Source: Chrysemys picta bellii (taxonomy: Eukaryota > Chordata > Testudines > Emydidae). From it: a stretch of DNA of 64,000 bases. The notes below the pieces were generated by a model. It ran no database searches. It was given only the letters and a program-made list of their open reading frames with translations, and was not told where the DNA came from. This document shows positions 51,201-62,641 of the stretch, one piece after another. A program made the position numbers and the translations under genes. The first letter of the stretch is position 1, and each line of letters begins with the position of its first letter. The stretch spans positions 6,802,001-6,866,000 of the forward strand of contig NC_088809.1 in NCBI RefSeq assembly GCF_011386835.1, read 5' to 3'.

Positions 51201-51805
51201 TTTATTTACCACGTACTGCCTGTATTTAAGATATAATTTTGTTGTTTTTTAGCTTCTGTGTTGTAGGAAAGTATTATTTTTAAATTGTCTGAAAAACAGA
51301 ATTGGTTTATGTTCTGAGATGACTGGAGGTACACAGCATTTTAAGGCACTTATTGTTTGTGTGGTTTAATAAATCTTATCTAGGCCTTGTAAATCCATCT
51401 GAACAATGGAGAAATGCTTGTCTTGCCATACTTGAGGTTAAAATAGCTTTTCATTTTAAAGTTTTGTCCCTACAGCAAACTTTCCCAGAACTAAACCAAA
51501 TTAACTGAAATGTTATAGATTTTTTTTTTTTATGCCAGTGTAGGAAATTTTTTGGGCAAGCCTAAGGTATATGAAACAAGTTATTTGGGACCATGTTCAT
51601 ATATATTTTGGGGACACCAAAAGTCCAAAATGGTTTGGCCTAAAAACTCCAAAATTTGTTTTAATATGTTGGTGTTGGCAGGGACTGTAACCGTGGAGTA
51701 GTTGTGGATGGAATTGTACAGTAATTACATTGCTGAATTGTACAGTTATTTGAAGCAGTTTTTGCATAGCTTAACAACTCTGTGGAGTTTATAAACTCTT
51801 GCTGG
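47972..51805 (+). other. DHRS11: DHRS11 intron 1, first part
   Basis: After the CpG island this is A/T-rich with a few simple runs, such as a (GT) run near 50455-50470, and a palindromic MITE at 50207-50311. No further DHRS11 exon, which would encode the ELAAECKSAGY-like continuation, was recognised. Confidence 0.6.
50207..50311. repeat. Palindromic MITE, ATCCTGCAAA family (decayed)
   Basis: GGCCCCAACTCATCAAAACC with AACACATGTTTAACTTTAAG at the left pairs with TATGCTTAAATGCTTGCATG and AACTGGGGCTT at the right. Confidence 0.5.
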
Positions 51806-52006
51806 AGGGGGGAGGAATAGCTCAGTGGTTTGAGCATTGGCCTGCTAAACCCAGGGTTGTGAGTTCAATCCTTGAAGGGGCCACTTGGGGATCTGGGGCA
51901 AAATCAGTACTTGGTCCTGCTAATGAAGGCAGGGGGCTGGACTCAATGACCTTTCAAGGTCCCTTCCAGTTCTAGGAGATGGGATATCTCCATTATTATT
52001 ATTATA
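51806..52006 (+). repeat. Turtle-type tRNA SINE with CR1 tail, complete
   Basis: The head GGAATAGCTCAGTGGTTTGA and box B GGTTGTGAGTTCAATCC are followed by GATCTGGGGCAAAATCAG and the tail TCAATGACCTTTCAAGGTCC, ending in GGAGATGGGATATCTCC and an (ATT) run. It is the clearest copy in the window. Confidence 0.9.
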
Positions 52007-52282
52007 TCATTGATGGCCATCATGTGGGGAGAGGCAGTGGGAAACCACATAGGGGAGAGAAGAGTGGGCTGGCATTCAGGGGAACAGAACAGAGAGAGCC
52101 TCATGGGTTGAGATAGAAGAGTTGCACCTAACCAGTCAGGAAGCAAAAATAATGTCATGTGACCCATCTATCCAATCAAAATTAACTAATATACAGCATT
52201 TTGAGCTTAAAATATTACATAACCACAATAATCTTCTTCTAAGCAAGCTATGATAGTAGTATTTGCCAAATAATATGAGGTA

Positions 52283-52378
52283 AGAAGCTTATGCCCAAAT
52301 AAATTTGTTAGTCTCTAAGGTGCCACAAGGACTCCTCGGTTTTTTTGCTGATACAGACTTACACGGCTACCACTGAAA
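52283..52378 (-). repeat. Penelope-like end fragment
   Basis: On the plus strand AAGCTTATGCCCAAATAAAT, TTGTTAGTCTCTAAGGTGCC, and GATACAGACTTACACGGCTA give the inverse of the end seen at 5710-5820. This is a simple copy without fold-back; flanking AATAATATGA and AATAATGAAT are only similar. Confidence 0.7.
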
Positions 52379-52749
52379 TCTGAATAATGAATGAATCTGA
52401 AAAATATATAAGCTGGTTGTGGATGAGTTGCAAATAGAGAATAGTCATCAGGGTAGATCCTCAGCTGTAAAGATCAACATCAGTCCAGTGAAAGCAATAG
52501 AGTGAAGCTGATTTACCAACTAGAATCAGGACTTCAATTCATTAAATAAATTGTTCCCTGTGAGTTATTCATTTTGCTTTAGTTTAGTTTAAAACCGAAG
52601 CCAAGTACACCAGTCTTGACTCCACAGGTAAACCCCACAAAGGAGGTGAATTTGATTTGTCTGTAGTCACAGGCTACAAACTTCTTCAAATCGTCATCAG
52701 GTCCTACTTCATTTAAAAGTCATCCATCTAATATCTCCATCTTATATGC

Positions 52750-52920
52750 AAAGGGTAAAATCCTGACGCCATTTAAGTGAATGGAAGTTTTGCCACTGAC
52801 TTCCATGGGCCAAGATCTTGTCCAGAGTCTGAGCCAAAACCTATTGAAGTCAGTGGAAAGATTCTTATTGACTTCAGAAAGCATGGGACCAGTCCCTGTG
52901 AGCACAGGGCCGAAGGGGCA
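52750..52920. repeat. Palindromic remnants with TGACTTCCATGGG words
   Basis: The stretch repeats AAGTGAATGGAAGTTTTGCC, CACTGACTTCCATGGGCCAA and AAGTCAGTGGAAAGATTCTT, inverse and direct variants of one short motif. Similar remnants occur at 54016 and 55800. Confidence 0.4.
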
Positions 52921-53879
52921 GAATTAAGGTAATTGGAGTGGCCTCAAATCAGTATTGCCAGCCCCAAGCATTCAAAACTCACAAGTCTGGCTCTAAAATC
53001 CAAAACATTTTTTGGGGGCTGCTCTTTATTTGCCTTCTGGTTTTTCAGCCATTAGTGTGTTTGTGGGTAACATTTTCAAACTTTTCTCCACAACCATGAG
53101 AACCAGTAGCTTACTTAAAAAAAACCAAAAATGGTGAGTCTCATGTAATCACGTGACTCCAGGGGCTGAGGCTTTAAGAAGAACACCTCATATCCCAAGA
53201 GTCTCAATAAAAGTGTGAGAGTAGCAACACTGCGTTTCCATACATATTTTGAGGGTCAGGAGCTGTTGTGTTTTATTTTTAAAGATATAAGCTTAAAGGT
53301 CACCTCTATAGGACAAAACAAACAACACATCTTTATGAGATGTAACAAAGGTCTGAAAGGTGTTTTTTGTTCTGTTTGTGTGTACGTTAGAAATTCAGGT
53401 TTTGTCTAACCAGGTACTTCATGAAAATGACTGGGATGATGAGATCACGGTAGACAGAGAGCTGAGCAATTTGTAATGGGGAAACTGGTTTATTGTCAGA
53501 TTAGTTAAAACTCTATTGTCTTTTGGCTATTTAACGTTTCCTTTTTCTATGAAATATCTTGTAAATGATGCCATTGTATGAGTTTTCCTTTAAAAAAGAA
53601 GCCATTTCCAGTATCGCCTTGGTCACAAACCCTCCTAAAATAGCTATATAATAGCTTTCATATGGGATGATTGGTTAACATCAGATCCTCCTAAAATTTG
53701 CCGTTTGCTATAGAGGCATAGCAGAACTTGTCAATAAGATTGTGATCTATGGAGGGTCAGGTTAGTCGGTTATGATAATGAAGCACTCCAATCTGAAGTT
53801 GGATAACATTATACATATTCAAGAGTAATGTTTTGTCATAATCTGTCGTCAGTTGTTTACCCCAAATAGTTTACCCCAC

Positions 53880-54010
53880 ATTTTTTATAAGGTCAGAACT
53901 CCTGGGTTCTGTTCCCATCTCTGTCTCATTTTCTGTGCCTCAATTTATTGATCTGTAAAAGGGAGATGCTCTTGCTTACTTAACTCACCAAGTGTGTTAA
54001 GAGGCTTAAT
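53880..54010 (+). repeat. MIR-like SINE fragment
   Basis: Contains GAACTCCTGGGTTCTGTTCC, TGTGCCTCAATTTATTGATC and TGTAAAAGGGAGATGCTC, the core of a MIR-like SINE, read on the plus strand. Confidence 0.6.
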
Positions 54011-54015
54011 TATTT

Positions 54016-54090
54016 AGGGATTGATCCAAAAGCCCATTGAAATCAGTGGGAGTTTTACCATTTATTTCAAAAGGCTTTGGATCAGGCCCT
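54016..54090. repeat. Short palindromic MITE remnant
   Basis: AGGGATTGATCCAAAAGCCC at the left and AAGGCTTTGGATCAGGCCCT at the right form inverted arms of about 20 bases with a loop of 35. Confidence 0.6.
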
Positions 54091-55378
54091 TAATGTTTTG
54101 TAATGCAGTTTGTGGTTCTTAGGTGAAAGGAGTTATACAGGGGGAAATTATTATTGGCATTCCATGGGAGGCTTTTGTAAAGTGGCCCTTTATCTTGCTA
54201 TTTCCTTTTCATTTCATCTTCATTATCATATCTTTAGAATGGCATTCTATCTGCACGGTTCCTAATACGCCTTTGCACTTTTAGGTGTCCATAAGCACTG
54301 GCATATGGTAACACTTACATTTGAACCTTTTTGAAAAGTTGCAGATAACATCCTGCAAATGGGTTGTGCTAGAGTTTTATATAGTTAATTAATCTAGTTG
54401 GGCTGGTCTTTGTGCAACTGTTCTCCTCACTCCACCCAGCTACATTATCCATCCATTCACAAAGGGAAGTTCTGCCCTGCATGTGTGAAACACAACATTA
54501 ATGAATGTTCACTCTAAAACCTGAGTCACAGATGATCACCTTTCACAATATTTACTATCCAGGGGAGCAACAACATAAACACCATTGCAACATGTATACA
54601 GACTTGCATTTAAATTGGTGTTTTGCTTTGAATTACTGAATATTGGACTTCTGCTGGGCGTCTCTGGTAGTACTGGTTAGTTTACTGAGTTGTGTAACTG
54701 ATGTTGGTGATTGCACAAAACTTTTAAAGGAGAGACTTTCCAAAGCATCTAAAAGATTTAGGGCAGGAAAGTCAATGAGCCTTGTGCTCTCTAAATCTCA
54801 TAAGTGCTTTTGAAAATCTCAGTTTAATAGTCTTTGTTACTCAAACTTTTCTGGCAAAAGTACATTATGTATAATGTGGACCTCAGAAACACTATCTTTT
54901 AAAATCTTTGTTTTTTATTAAAACCAGCACAAAATGCACATTTTTATATTGGTAATTTATTTGTACATAGATTGTGTTGCAGAGTATCCAAGTGTCCCAG
55001 ATAAGACCAGCTTCCATATTCTAATTCTGTTTAAATTCTTATATCACTGTAGTATCTGAGCATCTTCCAGTTGTGCATGAAGTAATGCACTAACATCTGT
55101 CTTGTGTGGGCCATTCTTTCTCTCATCCTGTCCACAGGGGAGAATTGGGTGTGCAGTGGAGTGATTTGTTTTGCTAGGGTTTTGATTGGTTGGTGGTCCT
55201 AGTTAAATGTCCACATTGCTCTGTGTTTGTGTTAGAGGAGACAAGGTTAAAGAAGTGCAGCTTGCACTTGAAACAGAAGGGTGTGAGGTTTCTGGTGGTC
55301 CTTAGCTCCCAGGGAAGGTCATTCCACAGTCTCAGACTGGCCCCCAAGAAAGCTCTTCTCCTGCACTAACAAACTTTC
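54091..55378. other. DHRS11 intron 1, no recognised feature
   Basis: A/T-rich DNA with short chance frames; no exon, RNA gene or clear transposon was seen. Confidence 0.5.
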
Positions 55379-55566
55379 ATAGAATCATAGAATATCAGGG
55401 TTGGAAGGGACCTCAGGAGGTATCTAGTCCAACCCCCTGCTCAAAGCAGGGCCAATCCCCAGACAGATTTTTACCCCAGTTCCCTAAATGGCCCCCTCAA
55501 GGATTGAGCTCACAACCCTAGGTTTAGCAGGCCAATGCTCAAACCACTGAGCTATCCCTCCCCCCC
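55379..55566 (-). repeat. Turtle-type tRNA SINE with CR1 tail
   Basis: In plus order: CATAGAATCATAGAATATCA, GGTTGGAAGGGACCTCAGGA, GCTCACAACCCTAGGTTTAG, AAACCACTGAGCTATCCCTC. The tail ends in the CR1-type ATTCTATGATTCTATG repeat, unlike the three other copies, so two tail subfamilies are present in the window. Confidence 0.88.
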
Positions 55567-55714
55567 CATGTTGTAGAAAGTTCCATTTTGGAATGGAGTT
55601 GTCAACCATGGTTCTCATTTTGGAGATGTAGGTGATCTTTTAGATATCCTGGGTTCAGGCCCTTCGGCGCCTTGAACTTGACTATGGGAAACCAGTGTAA
55701 AGAGTGGCGGTCAA

Positions 55715-55875
55715 GTTTGTGTGCTAGGCATTGTACAAACACATAGGAAGACAAGAACCGTGCCCCAAAGAACTTAGAATCTAATTTGAAACTTGCAAAA
55801 AGGCACAACACAATTCCCATTGAAGTCAATGGAAAGTCTCCTGTCAACTTCAATGGGACCTGGATTGGGCCCCAA
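55715..55875. repeat. LINE tail and palindromic remnant
   Basis: GTGTGCTAGGCATTGTACAA and CCCCAAAGAACTTAGAATCT are L3-like tail words; they are followed by the inverse-paired CCATTGAAGTCAATGG and ACTTCAATGGGACC motif. Confidence 0.45.
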
Positions 55876-56320
55876 GTGAGTGAAACCAGGGGTAGTGGAA
55901 CATTTTTTATAGTGGGAGTGCTGAGAACCATTGAACTAAACTGTAAACCCTGTATATGATGGAAACCACTTCAAGCCAGTGGGTGTAGTAGCAGCCCCAG
56001 CACGCATAGTTCCAGCACCTATGAGTGTAACAAATATTAGCTGGGAAGTGGGGAGAAAGGACAAAGGCAAGATTAAAAAGAATAGGTGGTTACATAGGTT
56101 AACTTAGAACTTGATGATTTCAAATAAGTCAGTCTGCTATCCCTGAATGTTGCTCCTCTGAGGCTGGTTTCTTGTAGGTATCACAGGGACAGTGGGTCTT
56201 GAGTAGGGATATGAAAGATGAGTGGACCTATGGATTAGTTCAGGGAGAGCATTTCATGTGTCAAGGGCAGTGTGGAAGAATGCCTGGGGATGTTTGGGAG
56301 AGAAGCAGGCAAATAAGAGA

Positions 56321-56420
56321 AGCTGGGATGATTTAGTTGGGGTTGGTCCTGCTTTGAGCAGGGGATTGGACTAGATGACCTCCTGAGGTCTCTTTCTACC
56401 CTAATCTTCTATGATTCTAA
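56321..56420 (+). repeat. CR1 3' end fragment
   Basis: GATGATTTAGTTGGGGTTGG, TCCTGCTTTGAGCAGGGGAT, GACTAGATGACCTCCTGAGG and CTTCTATGATTCTA are the terminal hundred bases of CR1. Confidence 0.8.
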
Positions 56421-58909
56421 ATGGAGCACTCACGGCTGGCATCAGTGAGAGCGATGGGAGTGATGCAATGAGAGACAGGAGCAGATAAGCAAGGAAGGGA
56501 ATTAAAGGGGAAGAGAAGAATCCTGCATTTGATGCAGTGGGAAATGGGAAGGCAGTGGAGGGGTCGAAATGAGCCAGGGGTGACATGGACTATTTGAATG
56601 GATTGGAGAGAGGCAGTGTGAGTGCTGAAGAAGCAAGAATGAGGGAGGAGGCAAGAACAGGCAAGACGTGTTGTTACAGTACATATCTCATTGATGTATT
56701 AAAATCTAATACATTAATGTATAAACCATTGTAACTCATGTGTATAGAAAATAAATCCAAGCCATCTTTAACCGGGGGAGCATAAATGGTGCTGTTTAAA
56801 AACAAAACAGAATAATCATATTCATAATCTCTAATTCTTCTAAGGTAAACTGGCTGGAACCACTGTGTATAGATGTTTTATAACCTACTGCAAATTGGTG
56901 ACTAAGAAAATATGTAGTCTTGTGGGGAAATTTATCTAGGGCAATAAATACTATGTCAAGATTTCTTAATCTCTCGGAAAATCAGATAAGAGCTAAAGGC
57001 AAGATTACCAAGGAGTTGCAGAATTGTAGTTTGGAGTTTTAAGCGGTGGTGGGAGGGGTACGATCTTCATTTGACTTTGAAGTAAAACGTTAGAGCTGGT
57101 CAAAAATGTGAAAAATGAAAATTTTTGGGTCGGTTCTATGAATTATTATTTAGTAAGAGCATCATTTGGTTTCAGTGAGTCTAGTACTTACTGTGTGGTT
57201 TGATTTGGATCGATAGTTATTTTATCTGTGTGGCACAATAAAGAGCTGGCTAAGTCATTTGGATTTATCCTATATAATAATGTCTAGTAGTGACGGTCTA
57301 AAATAAAATACTGTACAGGCCCAATCCAGCAACTGTGACTCATATAACAGTTCATTTCTCTGTTAAGTCAGTTTCTCACCAGTGAAAGTCTTTAAATCTT
57401 ACTCAATGCACTATGCCTGCGAGTAAGGGTTACTTGTGTCAGTGGTACAATTGTGGTCTTCTATAATTCAAGTTTGGAGGAATAAGATAACCCTGCAGGA
57501 ATCAGATCACCCTGCTTTTTCTGTGCACATCTGCTAAATTAATTTGGCTAAAGACTTGTTTTTAAGTGGAATCCTTGAGGCATTTAGGCAGTAATACAGT
57601 TCCTGGTGTGTACGGTAACCCAGTATTTCCAAGGTTTAAGTACAGGTGTACTCAATGTTCTTGAAGGGTACCGGCACTGCTAGTCAACCTTGATTCCGCA
57701 ATAATAAAGTTTTTGGGCAGTGAATGTATTAAAGTCAAGCATGTACTTAAGTGTTTTGCTGAATTGGCCCAGAGCATTTAGCACTTTGCATTAAGCAAAT
57801 CACTTGTGTGGTTTCTCTCATCCTCTCTGTGGGAGAAGAATTGTGTGCACAAGCAGTGTTTTGTTCTGGTTGTTGGACTCTGACCTGCAAGGCATTTCCC
57901 ATTTTGAATTTCTGACTTCAGTTTCATAAAACCATTTTGTAGTCTGAAACTTGTATTTTTGTAGCATTTTTCTTTGAGTGTTGAGAAAGGCATCATGACA
58001 AATTTGAGAGTGGTGTAACCGAGAAGACTTAGTAACAAAGCTGAATATTAAAAACTCATATGTTTCTTAACTAGCAGGAAAATTCAAGCAATATTTGAAA
58101 TCTGTTCATGTAATTCATCTCCTGGCTGTACTGGCTGATACAACATTCTCTGCTCCTCTTACTTAAAAATGTAATGCATCAGTTACATTTTGCAACACTC
58201 TACACCTGAGATAAAATGTATGAGTATTTATCGGTAAGCGTAGGGTCTATATGGCTTGGAGGCATAATAAAGATAGCTGAACATCCTGTCACTTGTAACA
58301 CATGTGGGGTTTTTTTTTTGTTTTTTATTTTTTTATTAGAATGCAGGAACATATTAAATCTTTTTCTCTGTAAGAAGAGGCCTAGAGTAGAGATCAAGAG
58401 AACAAAGCTGCTCCTGTGGGATATGAAAATGAATTCCATGTGTAAGAATGAAACCAGATAGCAAGTCACTCTGCTACGCTTTCTCTCTATCAGCCAGCAG
58501 AACATTCGTCTGTGTAATTTTAAGGGTACATATTAGTGCTAATTTAACCTGTACAATTATAAGAAGACTTTCAACGTTAAATCATGTATTATTAACACAG
58601 TGCGGTAGGTGGTAGAATACTGCACAATAAGACAAATGGGCTAAGCATAGAGTCCCTCTGCCCGGAGAATTTACGGTCAAAATACAGCATCCTGTTCTCT
58701 TTCAGGTCTATTCCGACTGTACTGTATCCCCTTAGCTGGTGATTTTCTCTTTTCTCTACTGACCTTAGTCATCAATGTATGGGCAGTATATTTATATGAT
58801 AAAAGTGCTCAGTTGGGCTAGGAGAAATCCTTTTCCACAGCCTGGGGGTTGAGGAGACTATACCTAAAACGGCTATTTAACACTCTGGGGCTGGATTTAA
58901 CCCCCCTCT
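56421..58909. other. DHRS11 intron 1, mostly unassigned
   Basis: Contains a decayed palindromic element at about 57690-57772 (TTAAAGTCAAGCATGTACTT, GAATTGGCCC) and T runs near 58310-58340. No gene was recognised. Confidence 0.45.
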
Positions 58910-59085
58910 GTGGTCCTTATGCACATCCCAACCAATCCAAATAGACAAGACAAACAAAGGGTAGGAGAGAATACAGGCACAGAGAGGCGAGGTTACTTGT
59001 CCATGAACAGGGTCAGGAATAGAATCCAGGCCTCTTGTGCCCTATCCACTGGACCACGCTGCCTCTTGCCCAGCTCAGTAGTTTT
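58910..59085 (-). repeat. MIR-like SINE
   Basis: In plus order: AATAGACAAGACAAACAAAG, CAGGCACAGAGAGGCGAGGT, TAGAATCCAGGCCTCTTGTG, and GCCCTATCCACTGGACCACG, the last being the inverse of the tRNA-like head. Confidence 0.72.
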
Positions 59086-59775
59086 CTATTTAAGCAGATA
59101 GGTTTGGAGTAAAGAGGTAGATTTTTCATTTCTTTTTGTCTAAATGTAATCAACTTCAGAAGTGTATTCACCTCACCCATGTTAATTCTATCCATGTTTT
59201 ATTTCTGTGGATTCTTCCTTTTAACGGTGAGATGCTAGTCGCTAACGAGGACATTGTGGTTCATGTCGCAGCTTTAAGCTTGGGACACAACATTACAAGA
59301 ATGAGATAGGGTTAAAGCGTTTCCTTGGCTCCCTGCCACTCCACCACAAGAGGGGAACGTAAGAGAAGTGTGTTGTCTCGTAGTCTGCGTGCTGCGTGCA
59401 CAACACAATCCAGACACAGCTGGGGGAGGCAGACGCAGAAGCACGTTACACTGACGCCCTGGGGACACAGCTGCAGCAAAAAAAAAAAAATAATAATAGA
59501 CGGAGCACAGCTCTGACTGTAGCAAAAAGATGAGTTCAGTGGGATCCTTGCTTAGACTTGATGCAGCTGTGCTAACCACTGCTCAGGGGGCTACCTAGTA
59601 TTCATGACATTTAGCGGCTGCTTGCGGGGATTGAAAACTGTTTCTAAACTAGCACAGGGCTAAACTGCGTTCACGTCTGCTTTGCCAGGGTCAGGATGAG
59701 TTGTGAAATGCTTTTTAAACACCTTTCTTTCTAGTTTATATAGGGATCATCCTCACATCCTAGCTGGATTCATTT

Positions 59776-59848
59776 GGGGCCAGATCCTCAGCTGGTGTAA
59801 ACTGGCCTAGCCCATGGAACTGCGTCAGTTTAGACAGGCTGAGGGTCT
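59776..59848. repeat. Short palindromic MITE
   Basis: GGGCCAGATCCTCAGCTGGT with GTAAACTGGCC pairs with GCGTCAGTTTAGACAGGCTG and AGGGTCT. Only the stem-loop is present. Confidence 0.5.
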
Positions 59849-60194
59849 GTTCCCATTTCAGAAAAGTTGATAGTTCATTAGGCTGCTGGTTGCCCTACAG
59901 GAGGAAAAATTTCAAGAGTGGTGAGATTTTTGGTGGTTTCATCCTTCTCATTGCTCCTTACTTCCTCTGCCATTCTATGGCGATTTCCTTTTCTCTAAGA
60001 TTTGCAAATACTTGTTCTATATTTGCCAGCACTGATCATGGTTGCAATGTACCTTGGAGATAGGTGGCAAGGAGTAAACCTTAACTATGTTTTGATACCA
60101 GTAGGCACTATGGAATTGTGCTCATGGCTGCCAAGGCATCTAACTGTAGATAAGATGACCGGTATCCAACGGTACTTTCGCTCTTTTCGTCTGT

Positions 60195-60695
60195 AGATCT
60201 CAAAATGCTGTAGAAAAATGGGTATCATTATCCCCATTTTATAGATTCATAGATTCTAGGTCTGGAAGGGACCTCAAGAGGTCATCGAGTCCAGTCCCCT
60301 GCTCTCATGGCAGGACCAAATACTGTCTAGACCATCCCTGATAGACATTTTTCTAACCTACTCTTAAATATCTCCAGAGATGGAGATTCCACAACCTCCC
60401 TAGGCAATTTATTTCAGTGTTTAACCACCCTGACAGTTAGGAACTTTTTCCTAATGTCCAACCTAAACCTCCCTTGCTGCAGTTTAAGCCCATTGCTTCT
60501 TGTTCTATCCTTAGAGGCTAAGGTGAACAAGTTTTCTCCCTCCTCCTTATGAAGGGATGAGAAAACCAAGGCACAGATTGATCAAGTAACTGGCTTAAAG
60601 TCACACATCAGGTCAATGGTGGGGTGGGAGTAGCACCAAGGTCTCCTATCTCCCAATCCATGACTCTTTCCACTGGACCATGCTGCTGCTTTCTA
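60195..60695 (-). repeat. MIR-like SINE split by a CR1 insertion
   Basis: The left piece (60195-60243) ends TATCATTATCCCCATTTTAT and the right piece (60550-60695) resumes GGGATGAGAAAACCAAGGCA and ends TTTCCACTGGACCATGCTGC. Together they give one inverse MIR-like SINE, interrupted by the CR1 at 60244-60549, which must be younger. Confidence 0.75.
60244..60549 (-). mobile_element. CR1 LINE 3' end inserted in a SINE
   Basis: In plus order: GATTCATAGATTCTAGGTCT, GGAAGGGACCTCAAGAGGTC, CCCTGATAGACATTTTTCTA, GACAGTTAGGAACTTTTTCC and TCTTGTTCTATCCTTAGAGG. It is a 5'-truncated CR1 with well preserved sequence. Confidence 0.85.
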
Positions 60696-61197
60696 TGATT
60701 TGTGTTTCTCTTGGGAAATCCTTTTTTCCATCTTAAATTCCCCTTTGAGTCCTGCATTGAGGCAACTTTCTAGCTGAGGAGGCCTAGATGTGGCTTCCTC
60801 TGGAAACAGGTAGTGTCACCCCTGTGGGAGAGTTTACTTCTTCCTGTTGGTTTTAACACATCCTTCAACAGTCAGAGATCTCTATACCTCTTCCCTTTGA
60901 CAATTTGCATTACAGTACCCTGTGGTGGCTGTCACTTATTTCATTAACCTATAGGCTTTTTTAAAACGTTGTGAATTCATTGCTTGTGAAGGTTCCTGGA
61001 TTGACAGCCTGGAAACTGAGGTCTTCTATGTACAAAACATGCACGGCTTCTCAATACAGCCCCACCTGTGTTCCTTACCCTGACTCGGGTCGCTCAGCCT
61101 AAGGAGGTCAGCTGTCTCTTTCCATCTTAGCCTCTCTGCTAAAAAATAACAAAATGGGAACTTTTTTCCTTTTCTCTCTCCACGCATGTGACCATTA

Positions 61198-61330
61198 GGA
61201 ATTGGACTACTTACACTGGAAGCGCTTTGAGGCAGGGACCCTCTTTTTGTTCTGTGGTTGTACAGCGCCTAGCACCATGGGGTCCCGGTCCACGACTGGG
61301 GCTCCTAGGTGCTACAACAATAAAAAATAG
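61198..61330 (+). repeat. L3/CR1-like tail
   Basis: GCGCTTTGAGGCAGGGACCC, TTGTACAGCGCCTAGCACCA and GGGCTCCTAGGTGCTACAAC lead to AATAAAAAAT. It is the best preserved copy of this tail in the window. Confidence 0.7.
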
Positions 61331-62034
61331 ATGAGTGAGTTGGTATCTTCTTATTATTTATTATCACACAGGCCACCCAATGTCCACCAAATGCAATAAC
61401 TTTCAACCACTACTGATCTAGGTTGGATTAGGATCAGGGACTGAAAGATAAAAGGTTCAGGATCCCATTACCTAGTTCCCTTAGCCAGCCAATCCCCCCG
61501 TGTTCTTAATAAATAAGACCAAACAGGAGGACCAAAGAGACCCCAAACTAGCAAAGGGGATTGTTGGGAGATCAGACACCATCAGGATATCACTGGTTTC
61601 ACAGACTGTGTTTTGATTTTTCCTTAAATTGCTTTTATAATGGCTATTGTGTCCTACAAAACATTTTTTTTTGGTAGGCTGTACACAGCATGATACAATG
61701 TGGCTCCAATTACAAGCTTTAACAGGTTAATTTTAATGCATTTGTGACAGTTATTGATCAAAGGTAACATTTATAACCAGGGCCTACTTTGTCAAGGTTA
61801 GATCTTGCTCAAGAAACAGCCTTTGATAAGATGAGCTATTGACTGTAAATTCTAGATGCCCAGCCTCTTAACAGATTAGTGCTTTCCTTTTCAAGCAAGC
61901 TGTACGTAGGAGGAGGGGGGAAGAGAAATGCTGGGCTTCAGTCTCCCTGCTATATGCACTTATATAAACATTCAATCTTTAACTCCCCCCCCCCCCGATA
62001 TATCCCACTTATATATTTATTATTTTAAATTATT
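61331..62034. other. DHRS11 intron 1, unassigned
   Basis: No exon or clear element; a poly-C run lies at 61984-61996. Confidence 0.5.
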
Positions 62035-62245
62035 GGTGCACAGTAAGGCCAAGAGAGAGCCCAACGCAGATCAGGGCCCCAGTGTGCCTGCAGGGAAGTC
62101 CCTCCTGAAGAGTTTACATTCTAAACAGACAGACAAAAGGAGAAACACAGGCCCAGAGAGGAAATGATTTGTCCAAGATTATTGGCAGAGCCAAGACTTC
62201 AGATTAGGTCTCTTGAGTCCCAGTCAAATGCCCTATTCCTATACG
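62035..62245 (-). repeat. MIR-like SINE fragment
   Basis: In plus order: GGTGCACAGTAAGGCCAAGA, GAGTTTACATTCTAAACAGA, CACAGGCCCAGAGAGGAAAT and GTCAAATGCCCTATTCCTAT, the inverse of the SINE type at 46100. Confidence 0.6.
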
Positions 62246-62641
62246 GCTCATAGAGTAAATGCAAGCAACCTGCATAAGAGCTGTAGCCATATCAGGTGCT
62301 ACAGTATTCCTCTTGTGCAGGGAAAGCACCATTGGGTTGGGCTAGTACTTGGATAAGAAACCTCCAAGGAAAAGCGAGGCTGTTTGCGATTCAGTAGCTA
62401 GCACTCTTCCCTCCTAGTCAGTACTGAACCAAGGTACTAGGATGTGTTGCACTGTTTTTGACATGTGACGTTCAGTCGGGATCTTGTGGACATTAACAAT
62501 CCAATGGCATTTTCCACAAGAACAGGAATGCTGGCCAAATTCCAGCTCATTACATTCTGTCTCCTTAATAAATTCGTCCTCCAGCTTCAGGTAAACATGG
62601 CATGTTCAGGTAAATATGTCCTCAACAGTTGTGTAGATGTT

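Noticed and set aside
53413..53480. Possible DHRS11 exon with an acidic HENDWDDE-like stretch after CAG
   Set aside because: The translation has no match to the expected second-exon protein sequence and soon reaches a stop.
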